21,042 bases of DNA, taken from the NCBI GenBank assembly GCA_937877455.1, contig CALFIU010000078.1, forward strand, positions 1-21,042, given 5' to 3'. Below are positions 1-8,565 of the stretch, one piece after another. Source of the stretch: an uncultured Bacteroidales bacterium. Its GTDB lineage: Bacteria > Bacteroidota > Bacteroidia > Bacteroidales > UBA3824. The notes beneath the pieces are model-generated. The model searched no databases and was not told the origin of the DNA. It worked only from the letters and a program-made list of their open reading frames with translations. A program made the position numbers and the translations under genes. Each line of letters starts with the position of its first letter. The stretch's first letter is position 1.

Positions 1-48
1 TCGGAGGACGCTCATGGGACAAAGACCCGCAGTCGGTGGGCGGTGTGA

Positions 49-300
49 GCATCGTACCTTGCGGGGCATCTGGGCGGTGAGCAGCAGCTCGGTTCACAGA
101 TAGCAAACAACGATATCGATCTTGTTATTTTCCTGCGCGATCCCGTAACAAGCAAAAATTACGAGCCTGATATACATTCCGTTCTTCGTTTGTGCGACAT
201 ACATAACATTCCGCTTGCAAGCAACCTTGCAACGGCGGAAGCACTGCTGCTTGCACTTGACAGGGGAGATCTGGATTGGCGCAATGTTGTGCGGCAGTAA
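49..300 (+). CDS. mgsA: Methylglyoxal synthase-like protein, C-terminal part (5' end missing and frame-disrupted)
   Basis: The frame ending at the TAA at 298-300 encodes 83 residues that match the C-terminal half of the methylglyoxal synthase family (dihydroxyacetone phosphate to methylglyoxal). GHLGGEQQ is followed by LVIFLRDP, YEPD, LRLCDIHNIPLASNLATAE and a GDLDW tail. An in-frame TGA at 46-48 interrupts the frame. Codons just before it in another frame (VGGVSI) resemble the expected upstream residues, so a one-base frameshift near 45-57 is likely, either real or a contig-end error. The aspartate usual in LGGDQQ is Glu here, and the His usual in PHDPD is replaced by Tyr (NYEPD); a subfamily with altered chemistry is possible. 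GC is clearly higher than in the following genes, and the sequence looks Clostridia-like. The family call is fairly sure; activity is not. Confidence 0.75.
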   Translation, partial: ASYLAGHLGGEQQLGSQIANNDIDLVIFLRDPVTSKNYEPDIHSVLRLCDIHNIPLASNLATAEALLLALDRGDLDWRNVVRQ

Positions 301-337
301 TAATTATTCAGATGGCTGTTATCAAAAACGTAAATAA

Positions 338-355
338 AGACGGGCGCTCCCGTTT
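338..355 (+). terminator. Short GC-rich hairpin after the mgsA-like gene
   Basis: A 7-bp stem (338-344 with 349-355, one G-T pair) closes a CGCT tetraloop. The following bases are TAAAAT-like rather than a clean T tract, so termination on this strand is plausible but not certain. The T-rich side expected of a good terminator may have been lost at the junction just downstream. Confidence 0.4.
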
Positions 356-411
356 AAAATAAAGATCAAAAAAAGATTTAAAATAATTTAAAATAAAGGA
401 AGGAAAAAACA
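356..411. other. Low-complexity A-rich stretch; probable left junction between DNA of two origins
   Basis: This stretch consists almost entirely of A and T with repeated TTTAAAATAA words. It separates the GC-richer, Clostridia-like mgsA fragment from the AT-rich Bacteroidetes-like core. It holds the purine-rich AAGGAAGG in front of mscL. No gene is visible. The exact junction cannot be placed from sequence alone. Confidence 0.4.
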
Positions 412-804
412 ATGAAAAAATTTATTGAAGAATTTAAGGAATTCGCCTTAAAAGGCAATGTAATGGATATGGCAGTCGGTGTAATTATCGGTGGTGCTTT
501 TGGAAAAATCGTTACATCGCTTGTTAATGACGTTTTTATGCCTATTATTGGTATAATTACTGGAGGTATAGATTTTACAGATCTTTCTGTAAAAGTTGGC
601 GAAGCTGAAATAAAATATGGTCAGTTTATCCAAAACGTTGTTGATTTTGTTTTGGTTGCATTGTGTATCTTTTTGGTTATCAAAGCAATAAACAAATTTA
701 AGAAAAAAGAAGAAGAAAAACCAGCAGCTCCTCCAGAGCCATCAAAAGAAGAAAAACTTTTGGGAGAAATTCGCGATTTGTTGAAAGAACAAAACAAAAA
801 GTAG
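412..804 (+). CDS. mscL: Large-conductance mechanosensitive channel MscL
   Basis: This 130-residue inner membrane protein opens a wide pore when membrane tension rises and releases solutes on hypo-osmotic shock. It begins with an amphipathic N-terminal helix. The conserved pore-lining first transmembrane helix follows (KGNVMDMAVGVIIGGAFGKI, about residues 14-33), then the short periplasmic loop, the second transmembrane helix (about 75-94) and a charged, proline-containing cytoplasmic tail. The tail ends in the helix LLGEIRDLL, as is usual for the pentameric bundle. Length is typical for the family. The start is preceded by AAGGAAGG at good spacing, which is unusual for this window, where most genes lack a Shine-Dalgarno. 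It appears to be a single-gene unit closed by the hairpin at 846-878. Confidence 0.96.
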   Translation: MKKFIEEFKEFALKGNVMDMAVGVIIGGAFGKIVTSLVNDVFMPIIGIITGGIDFTDLSVKVGEAEIKYGQFIQNVVDFVLVALCIFLVIKAINKFKKKEEEKPAAPPEPSKEEKLLGEIRDLLKEQNKK

Positions 805-845
805 TTTGTAGTAAATAGTTCCATAAATACATTTGTTTTTAGTTG

Positions 846-887
846 CTTGCGCAATGCTATTATCTTGCATTGCGCAAGTTTTTTTTT
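846..887 (+). terminator. Rho-independent terminator of mscL
   Basis: A perfect 12-bp stem (846-857 with 867-878, arms CTTGCGCAATGC and GCATTGCGCAAG) encloses a 9-nt loop. Nine Ts follow at 879-887. This is a textbook intrinsic terminator 42 bases after the mscL stop codon. Confidence 0.93.
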
Positions 888-968
888 AATTTTTTTTAAA
901 AAAAGTAGTTTCTTAATGTTTTTATTACTAATTTTGAAACTTGAAAATATTCTAACAACCTTTGAAAT

Positions 969-1706
969 ATGAAAAAGATACTTTATATAGCAAGTTTGGC
1001 GGCCGTAGGGCTTGGAGTTTTTGGATTTATAACTGGAGGAAGTTTTACAAGTATTCTTTTGTTGGGTGGTGGGGCATTGCTTGGTATAGGAACTTTTGTT
1101 GCTGGCAAACTTATTGATGCTTCTGTTGAAGCAGGCTTTGATGGCGGCAATGGTATGTCGTTGGAGATGAAGATTAATAGTGCAATATCGGAGGCACGAC
1201 AAAATAAATTTAAAGCAGAAAGTGAAATTCGTCGTCTAACTGCTTGGAGCAACGATGCTATTTATTCTGCATATTCTCAAGTATTTGATGCCAAGGGTGT
1301 TATGATGGAACGCGAAAAACTTTTGGCCAATTATTCAAAAATAAAAGAGGAATACATTGGTCAAGTATCATTTGAAACCGAAGATAAATGCGACAAGATT
1401 ATACGTGATTATCAGCAAAAAATTGATGGTTACAAACAACGTATTGAAGTTTTTGAACAAAAACAGAAAGAATACACCGACCTTAAAGAAAAAATGAAAG
1501 CTGTAAAACAAAACGAAAAGCGTTTGCAGCAACTTGACAAACACCAACAAAAAATTGAAGCTGCTGATAAAACAGAAATGGCTTCGATAGCTGCAGGGGA
1601 ATACGATTTGTCTAATCTTACAATGAGCGATCTTGAACAAGAAGTGGCTCAGCGTGAAGAGTATTTTAAACAACTCGAACAACTTGATTATAAATATAAA
1701 GATTGA
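969..1706 (+). CDS. Membrane-anchored coiled-coil protein of unknown function
   Basis: I do not recognise a family for this 245-residue protein. Two hydrophobic, glycine-rich helices (about residues 4-23 and 28-48) form an N-terminal hairpin-like membrane anchor. After a short glycine segment (DGGNG), residues about 63-240 are highly charged and rich in K, E and Q with heptad-like spacing, so a long coiled coil is expected. Its side of the membrane is not determined. The gene ends 33 bases before tpiA with no terminator between, so the two are probably co-transcribed. A TAATTTTG at 929-936 could be the -7 element of a Bacteroidetes promoter, but no good -33 element sits at the expected distance. 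The start ATG follows the mscL terminator by about 80 bases. Confidence 0.8.
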   Translation: MKKILYIASLAAVGLGVFGFITGGSFTSILLLGGGALLGIGTFVAGKLIDASVEAGFDGGNGMSLEMKINSAISEARQNKFKAESEIRRLTAWSNDAIYSAYSQVFDAKGVMMEREKLLANYSKIKEEYIGQVSFETEDKCDKIIRDYQQKIDGYKQRIEVFEQKQKEYTDLKEKMKAVKQNEKRLQQLDKHQQKIEAADKTEMASIAAGEYDLSNLTMSDLEQEVAQREEYFKQLEQLDYKYKD

Positions 1707-1739
1707 AAAAATTCAACATATAAAATTAATTACAAAAAA

Positions 1740-2507
1740 ATGAGAAAACTAATTGTTGCAGGCAACTGGAAAATGAATACTTCTGTTGCCGAAGGAGTAG
1801 AACTTGCAAAACAAGTGAGCGCATACGCCGAAAAGAAAAATTTGCCTGCTGGCAAAGAAATTGTAATCGCTCCACCTTTTACACATCTTGCATCTGTGGC
1901 TCAGGTAATTAATGCAGACAAAGTAATACTTGCTGCTCAAGATTGTGCTGCTACGAAAAATGGTGCTTATACAGGTGAAGTATCTGCTTCGATGCTCAAA
2001 GGAATTGGTGTTAAGGCTGTAATTCTTGGACACTCAGAACGCCGTCAGTATTTTAAAGAAAATTCAGAAATTCTTCTTAAAAAAATTAAACTTGCCCTTG
2101 CTGAAAGTCTTGATGTTATTTTCTGTGTTGGCGAAACAAAAGATCAACGCGAAGCTGGTCAAAACATCTACAACAATGTTATCAAAGCTCAACTCGTTGA
2201 TACTGTTTTTACTCTTACTGCCGACGAATTTAAAAAAATTATCATTGCTTACGAACCTGTTTGGGCTATCGGTACTGGTTTAACCGCTACTCCAGAACAA
2301 GCACAAGAAATTCATGCAATGATTCGTAAAGCTGTAGCTGATAATTTCGGTCAAACTGTAGCTGACGACACTACAATCCTTTATGGTGGAAGTTGTAAAC
2401 CGTCTAACGCTGCTGAAATTTTTGCAAAGAAAGACGTTGATGGCGGATTGATTGGTGGAGCAGCTCTTAAAGCAGGAGATTTCGCAGGTATAATTGATGC
2501 TCGCTAA
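1740..2507 (+). CDS. tpiA: Triosephosphate isomerase
   Basis: This 255-residue cytoplasmic enzyme interconverts dihydroxyacetone phosphate and glyceraldehyde 3-phosphate in glycolysis and gluconeogenesis. All catalytic landmarks are present: the substrate lysine in AGNWKMN (K11), the electrophilic histidine in ILGHSERR (H98) and the general-base glutamate in AYEPVWAIGTG (E172). The phosphate-binding loops follow (YGGS and the GLIGGAAL motif near the C terminus). Length and order are standard. It lies downstream of the coiled-coil membrane gene in the same probable operon and is closed by a strong terminator. Confidence 0.98.
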   Translation: MRKLIVAGNWKMNTSVAEGVELAKQVSAYAEKKNLPAGKEIVIAPPFTHLASVAQVINADKVILAAQDCAATKNGAYTGEVSASMLKGIGVKAVILGHSERRQYFKENSEILLKKIKLALAESLDVIFCVGETKDQREAGQNIYNNVIKAQLVDTVFTLTADEFKKIIIAYEPVWAIGTGLTATPEQAQEIHAMIRKAVADNFGQTVADDTTILYGGSCKPSNAAEIFAKKDVDGGLIGGAALKAGDFAGIIDAR

Positions 2508-2538
2508 TAGCATTTTTATTAAATAATATAATTTTAGT

Positions 2539-2580
2539 CTGTATAAATTTTATAAATAAAATTTATACAGATTTTTTTTT
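2539..2580 (+). terminator. Rho-independent terminator after tpiA
   Basis: A perfect 14-bp AT-rich stem (2539-2552 with 2557-2570) with a 4-nt loop is followed by nine Ts at 2572-2580. It ends the tpiA transcript. Confidence 0.9.
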
Positions 2581-2701
2581 AGTTATACCTCTCTGTTTAG
2601 CATTTTATAGAAAATATGTTTTTTGTAGACATCATTTAATTGATGAGTTAGAATTATTTTGTTTTTATTTTGAGGTTAAAATTAATTGTTAATTGCTAAC
2701 G

Positions 2702-2730
2702 TTGTATTTTATATAAAAAGTGTATATTTG
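2702..2730 (+). promoter_or_regulatory. Bacteroidetes-type promoter of the 1663-residue protein gene
   Basis: GTTG at 2701-2704 serves as a -33 element. An 18-base spacer separates it from TATATTTG at 2723-2730, which fits the Bacteroidetes -7 consensus TAnnTTTG. The predicted transcription start lies about 6-8 bases before the ATG at 2744, so the 5' leader would be very short. Confidence 0.7.
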
Positions 2731-2743
2731 CGTATAAAATCAA

Positions 2744-5700
2744 ATGATTATGAAAACACTTGAAAAATTTTTTTTAATTTTAACATTGCTTGCATTTTGC
2801 CCAGCAGTGGTTTGGGCTCAGTCAAAAATTCAAGAATTTCCCGATGGTGAAGATTTCTGTAAAGAAGTTGAAAGTTATATGGGTGTAAAAACATCTATGA
2901 ACAAAGAACTGAAAACTGAGGTTAAAAAATTTACAGATAATATCGAAAAAAATGTCATTTCTGGTGATATGCGAACAAAAGTTACAGAGTTGATGAACCT
3001 TTATTTAAAAAAACGCGCATCTCCATCACCTCACATGCTAACGCTTATAAAAACTTTTAATGCGTTTCAGTTGCAAGGAAAGACCGATTTGTTTGGTACA
3101 TGGTATAATTATGTAAAAAGTCTTCTTCAACAACAAAATTTGGCAATGTCGCGAGTTAATGATTTTACATTGTTTAGCTACAACTTGTTGACATATAATA
3201 GTTTGTCTTATACAGTAGGAAAAAGTTGGTATTTTACCAATCCCAATTATCGTTTCACTATTTCTGGCGACAATTTTATTGTAGAATGTGGCAATACTGA
3301 TATTAGATGTCGTTTGCGTGAAGATTCTACACTTGTAATTTATTCTACACAAGGAAAATACAACCCCACAACAAAAATTTTTTATGGGCATGGTGGTAAA
3401 ACAGACTGGAGCAGAGGAGGTCTTTCGCCTGATAGTTTGTATGCCGAACTCAACAATTATTCTATTGATATGAATAGATTGGAATTTGATGCTGATAGTG
3501 TTAATTTTTACAATAGAAAATATTTTTCAAAGAGTCTATTGGGTAAGTATTCCGACAAGGTAGTAACTGGTGGCGTTGGTGGCAAAGCAAGGTATCCTCA
3601 ATTTACATCATACGAAAAAAAACTTACAATTCCAAATCTTGCAGAAGGTATTGATTATGAGGGAGGTTATACACAAAATGGAGTTATTTTTATGGGTGGT
3701 GCAGTTAACGATAGTTTAGGACAGCTATCATACCTACATATTAAACGAGATGGACAACCATTTATAGAGGCTTCGAGCGAAATTTTTGTATTTGGATTAC
3801 GAAAACTTGAAGGTAAGGATGTTAAAATATCAATAAAGCTTAGTAAAGATGACTCAATAAGTCATAAGGGTTTGAAACTTAGATACGATACCGAAACAGA
3901 AAATTTGAGGCTTTTTAGAGGAACCGAAGGTTTGGAAAATTGTAAGTTTATCGACAATTATCACCATTTTGATATTAATGTACATCAGATTGAATGGCAT
4001 AGAAACGATTCTATAATCAATATGTCAACAGGTTATGCCGCTCCACTTGAATATGCTACTTTTGTTTCTTCCGACTATTTTTCAGAAAAAGAATATCGTG
4101 AAATGCAGGGCATGGATAGAATCCACCCATTAGTGCTTCTTAGAGACTATATGAAATTTGGACCTTATCATGATCAAAATGGGTTTCGTAAGCATCTTGA
4201 TGCAAAATCTTTAACAGAATATCTCAACAAACAAGAACAGTCGCATATTACAGTTGATCAGACTCATCAAATGTTGATGAGGTTAACATACGACGGTTTT
4301 TTAGATTATAATTTTAAAACGCGAGAAGGTGAGATAACTCAAAAAGTTTTTGATTACACGAGTTCTAAAAAACAATCAAAAAAGAATAAAAATGTTTTTG
4401 ACGAAAAAGAACATCAAGCTCTAAAAGATTACGACCATATCGCTATAATATCAAGGCTTAAAAGTAAGCGTGGTATTAATGCAACTCTTAATCTTAAAAC
4501 CAACGAACTTTATATTTTTGAGCCAGAGCCATTTGATGTTAGTAAAGAGCGAATGGTTAAATTTTTGCCAGATTCGGTAATTTCGGTTAAAAATGATCGA
4601 AATATGATATTTAATGGAAAAATTCAAGCTGGACTTGCTGATATTTATGGCGAAAATTTCAATTTTAACTATCATTCTTTTCGTGTTGATATTGTTAAAG
4701 GTGATAGTATGGCTATGCTTGCCCTAAATACAAGAAACAAAAAAGAAAGACTCGATTCGGTGCGAAGTGTGTTTGAAAACGTTAAGGGAACACTTTATAT
4801 TGATACCATTAGCGATACTTTTAACAACAAGTCTGGAATGGAGGAGTTTAATCAGTTTCCTCGTATAGTTACAACCGATACGTCGTATGTTTATTACGAC
4901 AATATAACAGGCGGAAAATACGATAGAAATAAGTTTTATATGGAAGTTTTTCCCTTTAAACTCGATAGTTTAAATTTTATAAAACTCAATGGTGTAAAGG
5001 CTAAGGGTACGTTTGTGTCGGGTATATTTCCCGATTTGGATGTTACGCTTGATGTGCAGCCAGACTTTTCTCTTGGATTTGAGATGCCAACGCCTGAGCA
5101 TGGTATGAGCCTTTTTAAGGGTAAGGGTACATATCACAATACGGTTAAACTTAATGGCGAAGGTCTTGGTGGTGAGGGCGAAATTAACTACCTTACCACA
5201 ACTGCAAAGGCTAAACAATTTATGTTTTATCCCGACTCTGTAACAGGTGGTGTTTATTATTTTGATGTAAAACCTGTTACCAAAAGTCAAATAGGTCAAA
5301 TAAAAGATGTACGCACCGATTATCCTGATGTTCATGCAGATACAGCTCAGATTTTTTGGAATCCAGGGGCTGACATTTTTTCATGTCGTACTCAAGATAC
5401 TGCTCTTGTGTTGTTTGATGGTGATGTTAAATTTAACGGGCAAATCGATATAACGCCAACTAAGATGGGCGGTGATGGTGAACTTTTGTTTAAAAATTCT
5501 GGTTTGTTTTCAAAAAAAATCAATATTGGTAACACCGCGTTCAACGCTGATAGTTCGCTTTTCTGTCTTTTTGATCCTAAACATCCTGGTGATAGTGCTG
5601 GATTTCTATACACTGGACTTTACGATGCAAAATTTAACATAGAGCCAAGTGCAATGTATGCACAGTTTGTTGTTAGCAATGATTCTGATTTTATTAATTT

Positions 5701-7735
5701 TCCACAACATAAGTATCGTCAACGGACCGATTTTTTCCGTTGGAATATGAATGCAAATATTTTTGAGTTTGGAAAAGACTTACCAGAATACGATAGTAAA
5801 ATGATTGCTCCAAATGATTCGGCTTACGAGCAGATGCGGTTAATAAACACAGGTTCGCAATATAAGCCATTGCGTGGCGGAGTAGTACTTACATGTACAA
5901 AAGACACTCTGACTTATCCTGCTTTTGGTTCTTCGTTTAATGTTGACGAACAAATAATAGATGTAAATGAGCCAGGCGAGATAACAATTGTTGACTCAAA
6001 AATAGACCCTTCTGGTATTATAAAGGTGTATCCTGGTGGTCGTATAGGCAAGTTTGATAATGCGCTTATTACTTGTAATAAGGATTCTATGATACATAAA
6101 ATACTCAATACCAGCGTTATGGTGCGCGATAAGTATTACTACAAAGCTCGTGGTGGCGAATATGAGTATCACGACCTCAACGATGAAATATCTTACATGA
6201 AAATAGATTCTATTGAAATTCGTAAGCAACCCCGTGATACTGTTGCAAAATCAAAAAAAATTCCAACAACGTATGGCGTGGGAAATGTTCCTTACGAACA
6301 AGGGTTTATGCTTAGCCCAACTTATAAATTTTCGGGTGGTTTCTCTTTCAAGGGATTTGACCCTGGTATTAAGTTTGCTGGTTTTGCCTATTTAATGCAA
6401 GAATGCGATAGTACAATTATGCCATTTAAGTTTGAAGGCAACTTAAATCCTGATAGCATTGTTATTCCAATTTCAGACAATGTTGTAGATACAGCCTACA
6501 ATCGTCTTTACACTGGCTTTTTCTACGATGATACTAAAAATGAAATTTATTCACTTTTTATGGGGTATAAGCATGCTAATAGAGATCAAGCGGTGCTTGA
6601 CGGTGGAAAAAATCTTTCTTATGCAAGCCGTAACAACCAATATCAAATGGCTTCCGCGGCACGACTTTCCGACCCTGCTGTGAGCGAAAACTTTATTTCG
6701 CTTTACAAAAACATTTGCTATATGTATGGAGAAGGTTCTATTAACACTTTAGTTGATATTGAACCGTTGCAACTTGTTACAAAAGGTACAATTTTTCACC
6801 AAAAGGATATTAACAAAGTTAACATAAACCTTTTGTTGTCGCTCAACTTTTTTATTCGTAATGATGTAATGAAAATTATGGCCGAAAAACTCAACGACAA
6901 TGCTACTCTTAAACCCGTAGTGCTTAGTAAAGAAAATATAAGAAGACGTTTGCTTTTCCTAATGGGACGCGATACTGTTTCGAGACTCATGGACGATTAT
7001 TCACTCACAGGCGAAATATCAAAGGTTCCAGGTGAGTTGGCTAAGTCGATAGTAATAACTGATTTACAAATGCGTTTTGATACTGCATCTCATACTTATA
7101 GGTCGTTTGATAATATAGGTGTGGGCTTTGTAAATGGAACAGCAGTAAATCGTTATGTTCCTGGTTATGTGGAAATTGTACGTAATAAACGACGCGGTGA
7201 TGAAATAACCATTTATTTGCAGCCTTCAGATAATGTTTGGTTTTATTTCAACTACAAAGCTGGATTTTTATATTGTTTGTCAAGTGATCAAGATTTCAAC
7301 AACAAGATTATCAACACTAAAGACAAAGAACGTGTTCAAAAATATGGTAAAAATGGTCAGTATGAGTTTGTTATTGGAAACGAAGCTACCAAAAACAAGT
7401 TTATAAAGGCAATGAAATCGACAGAAGAAACTGCTGTGGATTTAAATCAGATAGATTTGATAAATCAAAGTGATAGTAGCGCGGTTTTAGATTCATTACC
7501 AACACCTGTAGATGTAAAACCGTCTGACAATGTAGATGTTAATCCTTCTAACAATGGCGAAGTTGTTGAACCAGTACAACAAAATCAACAAAATAATGCT
7601 CAACAACAACCAGTACAGGAAGAAAGTGATTTTGAGGAAGAACCACAAGAAGAACAACAATCAGAACCTCAACCTCAATCTCAGCAACCCCAACAGCAAG
7701 CAGACGATGACGAAGAGGATTTTATTGATAATTAG
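2744..7735 (+). CDS. Very large exported protein of unknown function (1663 residues)
   Basis: An N-terminal signal peptide (hydrophobic segment about residues 10-20, cleavage likely after VVWA) sends this protein across the inner membrane. No enzyme motif is recognised. The body is rich in short beta-strand-like segments with many Asp-Ser and Asn turns. Two stretches about 100 residues apart share a pattern: around 802 (GLGGEGEI followed by FYPDSV) and around 904 (KMGGDGEL followed by FNADSS). This suggests an extended beta structure built from degenerate repeats. About residues 1574-1663 form a low-complexity tail rich in Gln, Glu, Pro and Asp. There is no T9SS C-terminal signal, so a periplasmic or outer-membrane-associated role is more likely than cell-surface release. 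The gene has its own promoter and is monocistronic or leads weakly into rsmE. The start could be Met1 or Met3. It may be a lineage-specific Bacteroidetes family; the function is unknown. Confidence 0.85.
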   Translation: MIMKTLEKFFLILTLLAFCPAVVWAQSKIQEFPDGEDFCKEVESYMGVKTSMNKELKTEVKKFTDNIEKNVISGDMRTKVTELMNLYLKKRASPSPHMLTLIKTFNAFQLQGKTDLFGTWYNYVKSLLQQQNLAMSRVNDFTLFSYNLLTYNSLSYTVGKSWYFTNPNYRFTISGDNFIVECGNTDIRCRLREDSTLVIYSTQGKYNPTTKIFYGHGGKTDWSRGGLSPDSLYAELNNYSIDMNRLEFDADSVNFYNRKYFSKSLLGKYSDKVVTGGVGGKARYPQFTSYEKKLTIPNLAEGIDYEGGYTQNGVIFMGGAVNDSLGQLSYLHIKRDGQPFIEASSEIFVFGLRKLEGKDVKISIKLSKDDSISHKGLKLRYDTETENLRLFRGTEGLENCKFIDNYHHFDINVHQIEWHRNDSIINMSTGYAAPLEYATFVSSDYFSEKEYREMQGMDRIHPLVLLRDYMKFGPYHDQNGFRKHLDAKSLTEYLNKQEQSHITVDQTHQMLMRLTYDGFLDYNFKTREGEITQKVFDYTSSKKQSKKNKNVFDEKEHQALKDYDHIAIISRLKSKRGINATLNLKTNELYIFEPEPFDVSKERMVKFLPDSVISVKNDRNMIFNGKIQAGLADIYGENFNFNYHSFRVDIVKGDSMAMLALNTRNKKERLDSVRSVFENVKGTLYIDTISDTFNNKSGMEEFNQFPRIVTTDTSYVYYDNITGGKYDRNKFYMEVFPFKLDSLNFIKLNGVKAKGTFVSGIFPDLDVTLDVQPDFSLGFEMPTPEHGMSLFKGKGTYHNTVKLNGEGLGGEGEINYLTTTAKAKQFMFYPDSVTGGVYYFDVKPVTKSQIGQIKDVRTDYPDVHADTAQIFWNPGADIFSCRTQDTALVLFDGDVKFNGQIDITPTKMGGDGELLFKNSGLFSKKINIGNTAFNADSSLFCLFDPKHPGDSAGFLYTGLYDAKFNIEPSAMYAQFVVSNDSDFINFPQHKYRQRTDFFRWNMNANIFEFGKDLPEYDSKMIAPNDSAYEQMRLINTGSQYKPLRGGVVLTCTKDTLTYPAFGSSFNVDEQIIDVNEPGEITIVDSKIDPSGIIKVYPGGRIGKFDNALITCNKDSMIHKILNTSVMVRDKYYYKARGGEYEYHDLNDEISYMKIDSIEIRKQPRDTVAKSKKIPTTYGVGNVPYEQGFMLSPTYKFSGGFSFKGFDPGIKFAGFAYLMQECDSTIMPFKFEGNLNPDSIVIPISDNVVDTAYNRLYTGFFYDDTKNEIYSLFMGYKHANRDQAVLDGGKNLSYASRNNQYQMASAARLSDPAVSENFISLYKNICYMYGEGSINTLVDIEPLQLVTKGTIFHQKDINKVNINLLLSLNFFIRNDVMKIMAEKLNDNATLKPVVLSKENIRRRLLFLMGRDTVSRLMDDYSLTGEISKVPGELAKSIVITDLQMRFDTASHTYRSFDNIGVGFVNGTAVNRYVPGYVEIVRNKRRGDEITIYLQPSDNVWFYFNYKAGFLYCLSSDQDFNNKIINTKDKERVQKYGKNGQYEFVIGNEATKNKFIKAMKSTEETAVDLNQIDLINQSDSSAVLDSLPTPVDVKPSDNVDVNPSNNGEVVEPVQQNQQNNAQQQPVQEESDFEEEPQEEQQSEPQPQSQQPQQQADDDEEDFIDN

Positions 7736-7781
7736 CGTTATGGATATTTTTCCATTAGTTTATGTTTACAAATAATTTTTT

Positions 7782-7820
7782 GTTGCAATTACTACAAACT
7801 TAGATTGTTGTAATTGCAAC
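7782..7820. repeat. Perfect inverted repeat between the large gene and rsmE
   Basis: GTTGCAATTAC (7782-7792) and its exact reverse complement (7810-7820) flank 17 bases that can add about four more pairs after one mismatch. No T tract follows on either strand, so it is not a standard intrinsic terminator. It may be an mRNA-stabilising 3' hairpin or a protein-binding palindrome. Confidence 0.5.
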
Positions 7821-7842
7821 ATTAATTAAAAAAAATGATATA

Positions 7843-8547
7843 ATGCATACTTTTTATTGCCCAGATGCGGTTTTAGGTGGTCAGGTTTTTCTTTCAGAAC
7901 AAGAAGCCGCTCATTGTGCTAAGGTTTTAAGACTTAGACAGGGCGAAAGAATTGAAATTATTGACGGAAAAGGTAATAAATTTATTGCTGAAATAACATT
8001 GGCAACAAAAAATGTATGTTCGGCAAAGATAATAGAATTGCAAAAAAATGTTTTTTTGCGCCGTTATTTCAATCATATTGCTGTTGCTCCTACAAAAAAT
8101 GTCGATCGTTTTGAGTGGATGGTAGAAAAAGCTGTTGAATTTGGTGTTGACCGTATTACGCCTTTGCTTTGCGACCACAGCGAGCGTAAAGTTTTAAAAA
8201 CCGATCGTCTTGAAAAAATAATTGTTTCGGCAGTAAAGCAAAGCGGTAGTGTAGTTATGCCAGTGATTGATCAGTTGATATGTTTTGATGATTTTTTAAA
8301 AAGTGAATTGCCACAATTTAAATTCATTGCGCATTGTGAAGATACTCAAAAACAGTTTATTAACAAAGTTTGCATACCAGAATGTCAATCTGTAGTACTT
8401 ATTGGCCCCGAAGGAGATTTTTCGCCAAGAGAAATTGCAAGTGCATTAGAAGTTGGTTTTACACCTATTTCGCTTGGTAATTCTCGTTTACGAACCGAAA
8501 CTGCTGGAGTGGCGGTGTGTGCTTTTTTAGCAGCGTTAAATTGCTGA
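7843..8547 (+). CDS. rsmE: 16S rRNA (uracil-1498-N3)-methyltransferase RsmE
   Basis: This 234-residue SPOUT-class enzyme methylates N3 of U1498 in the decoding region of 16S rRNA using S-adenosylmethionine. The N-terminal PUA-like domain (about residues 1-70) contains the family pattern HCAKVLRLRQGE. The SPOUT domain shows RFEWMVEKAVEFGVD, then the trefoil-knot motifs IGPEGDFSPREI (from residue 187) and LGNSRLRTETA (near 210). Length is typical. It follows the large exported gene after 107 bases, and the next transcript starts just downstream with the his leader. No terminator was found between its stop and the his promoter, so some read-through into the leader is possible. Confidence 0.95.
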   Translation: MHTFYCPDAVLGGQVFLSEQEAAHCAKVLRLRQGERIEIIDGKGNKFIAEITLATKNVCSAKIIELQKNVFLRRYFNHIAVAPTKNVDRFEWMVEKAVEFGVDRITPLLCDHSERKVLKTDRLEKIIVSAVKQSGSVVMPVIDQLICFDDFLKSELPQFKFIAHCEDTQKQFINKVCIPECQSVVLIGPEGDFSPREIASALEVGFTPISLGNSRLRTETAGVAVCAFLAALNC

Positions 8548-8565
8548 AAAATAATTTAAAAAAAA

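Noticed and set aside
621..1252. Reverse-strand ORFs across mscL, its terminator and the coiled-coil gene
   Set aside because: They cross a perfect terminator and conserved genes, show Lys/Ser/Phe-rich shadow composition and lack motifs. The forward genes explain the sequence.
2583..2594. 12-base match TTATACCTCTCT here and, inverted, at 20039-20050
   Set aside because: A 12-base match is expected several times by chance in a 21-kb AT-rich window; the flanking similarity is limited to a few Ts, and one copy lies near the suspected junction.
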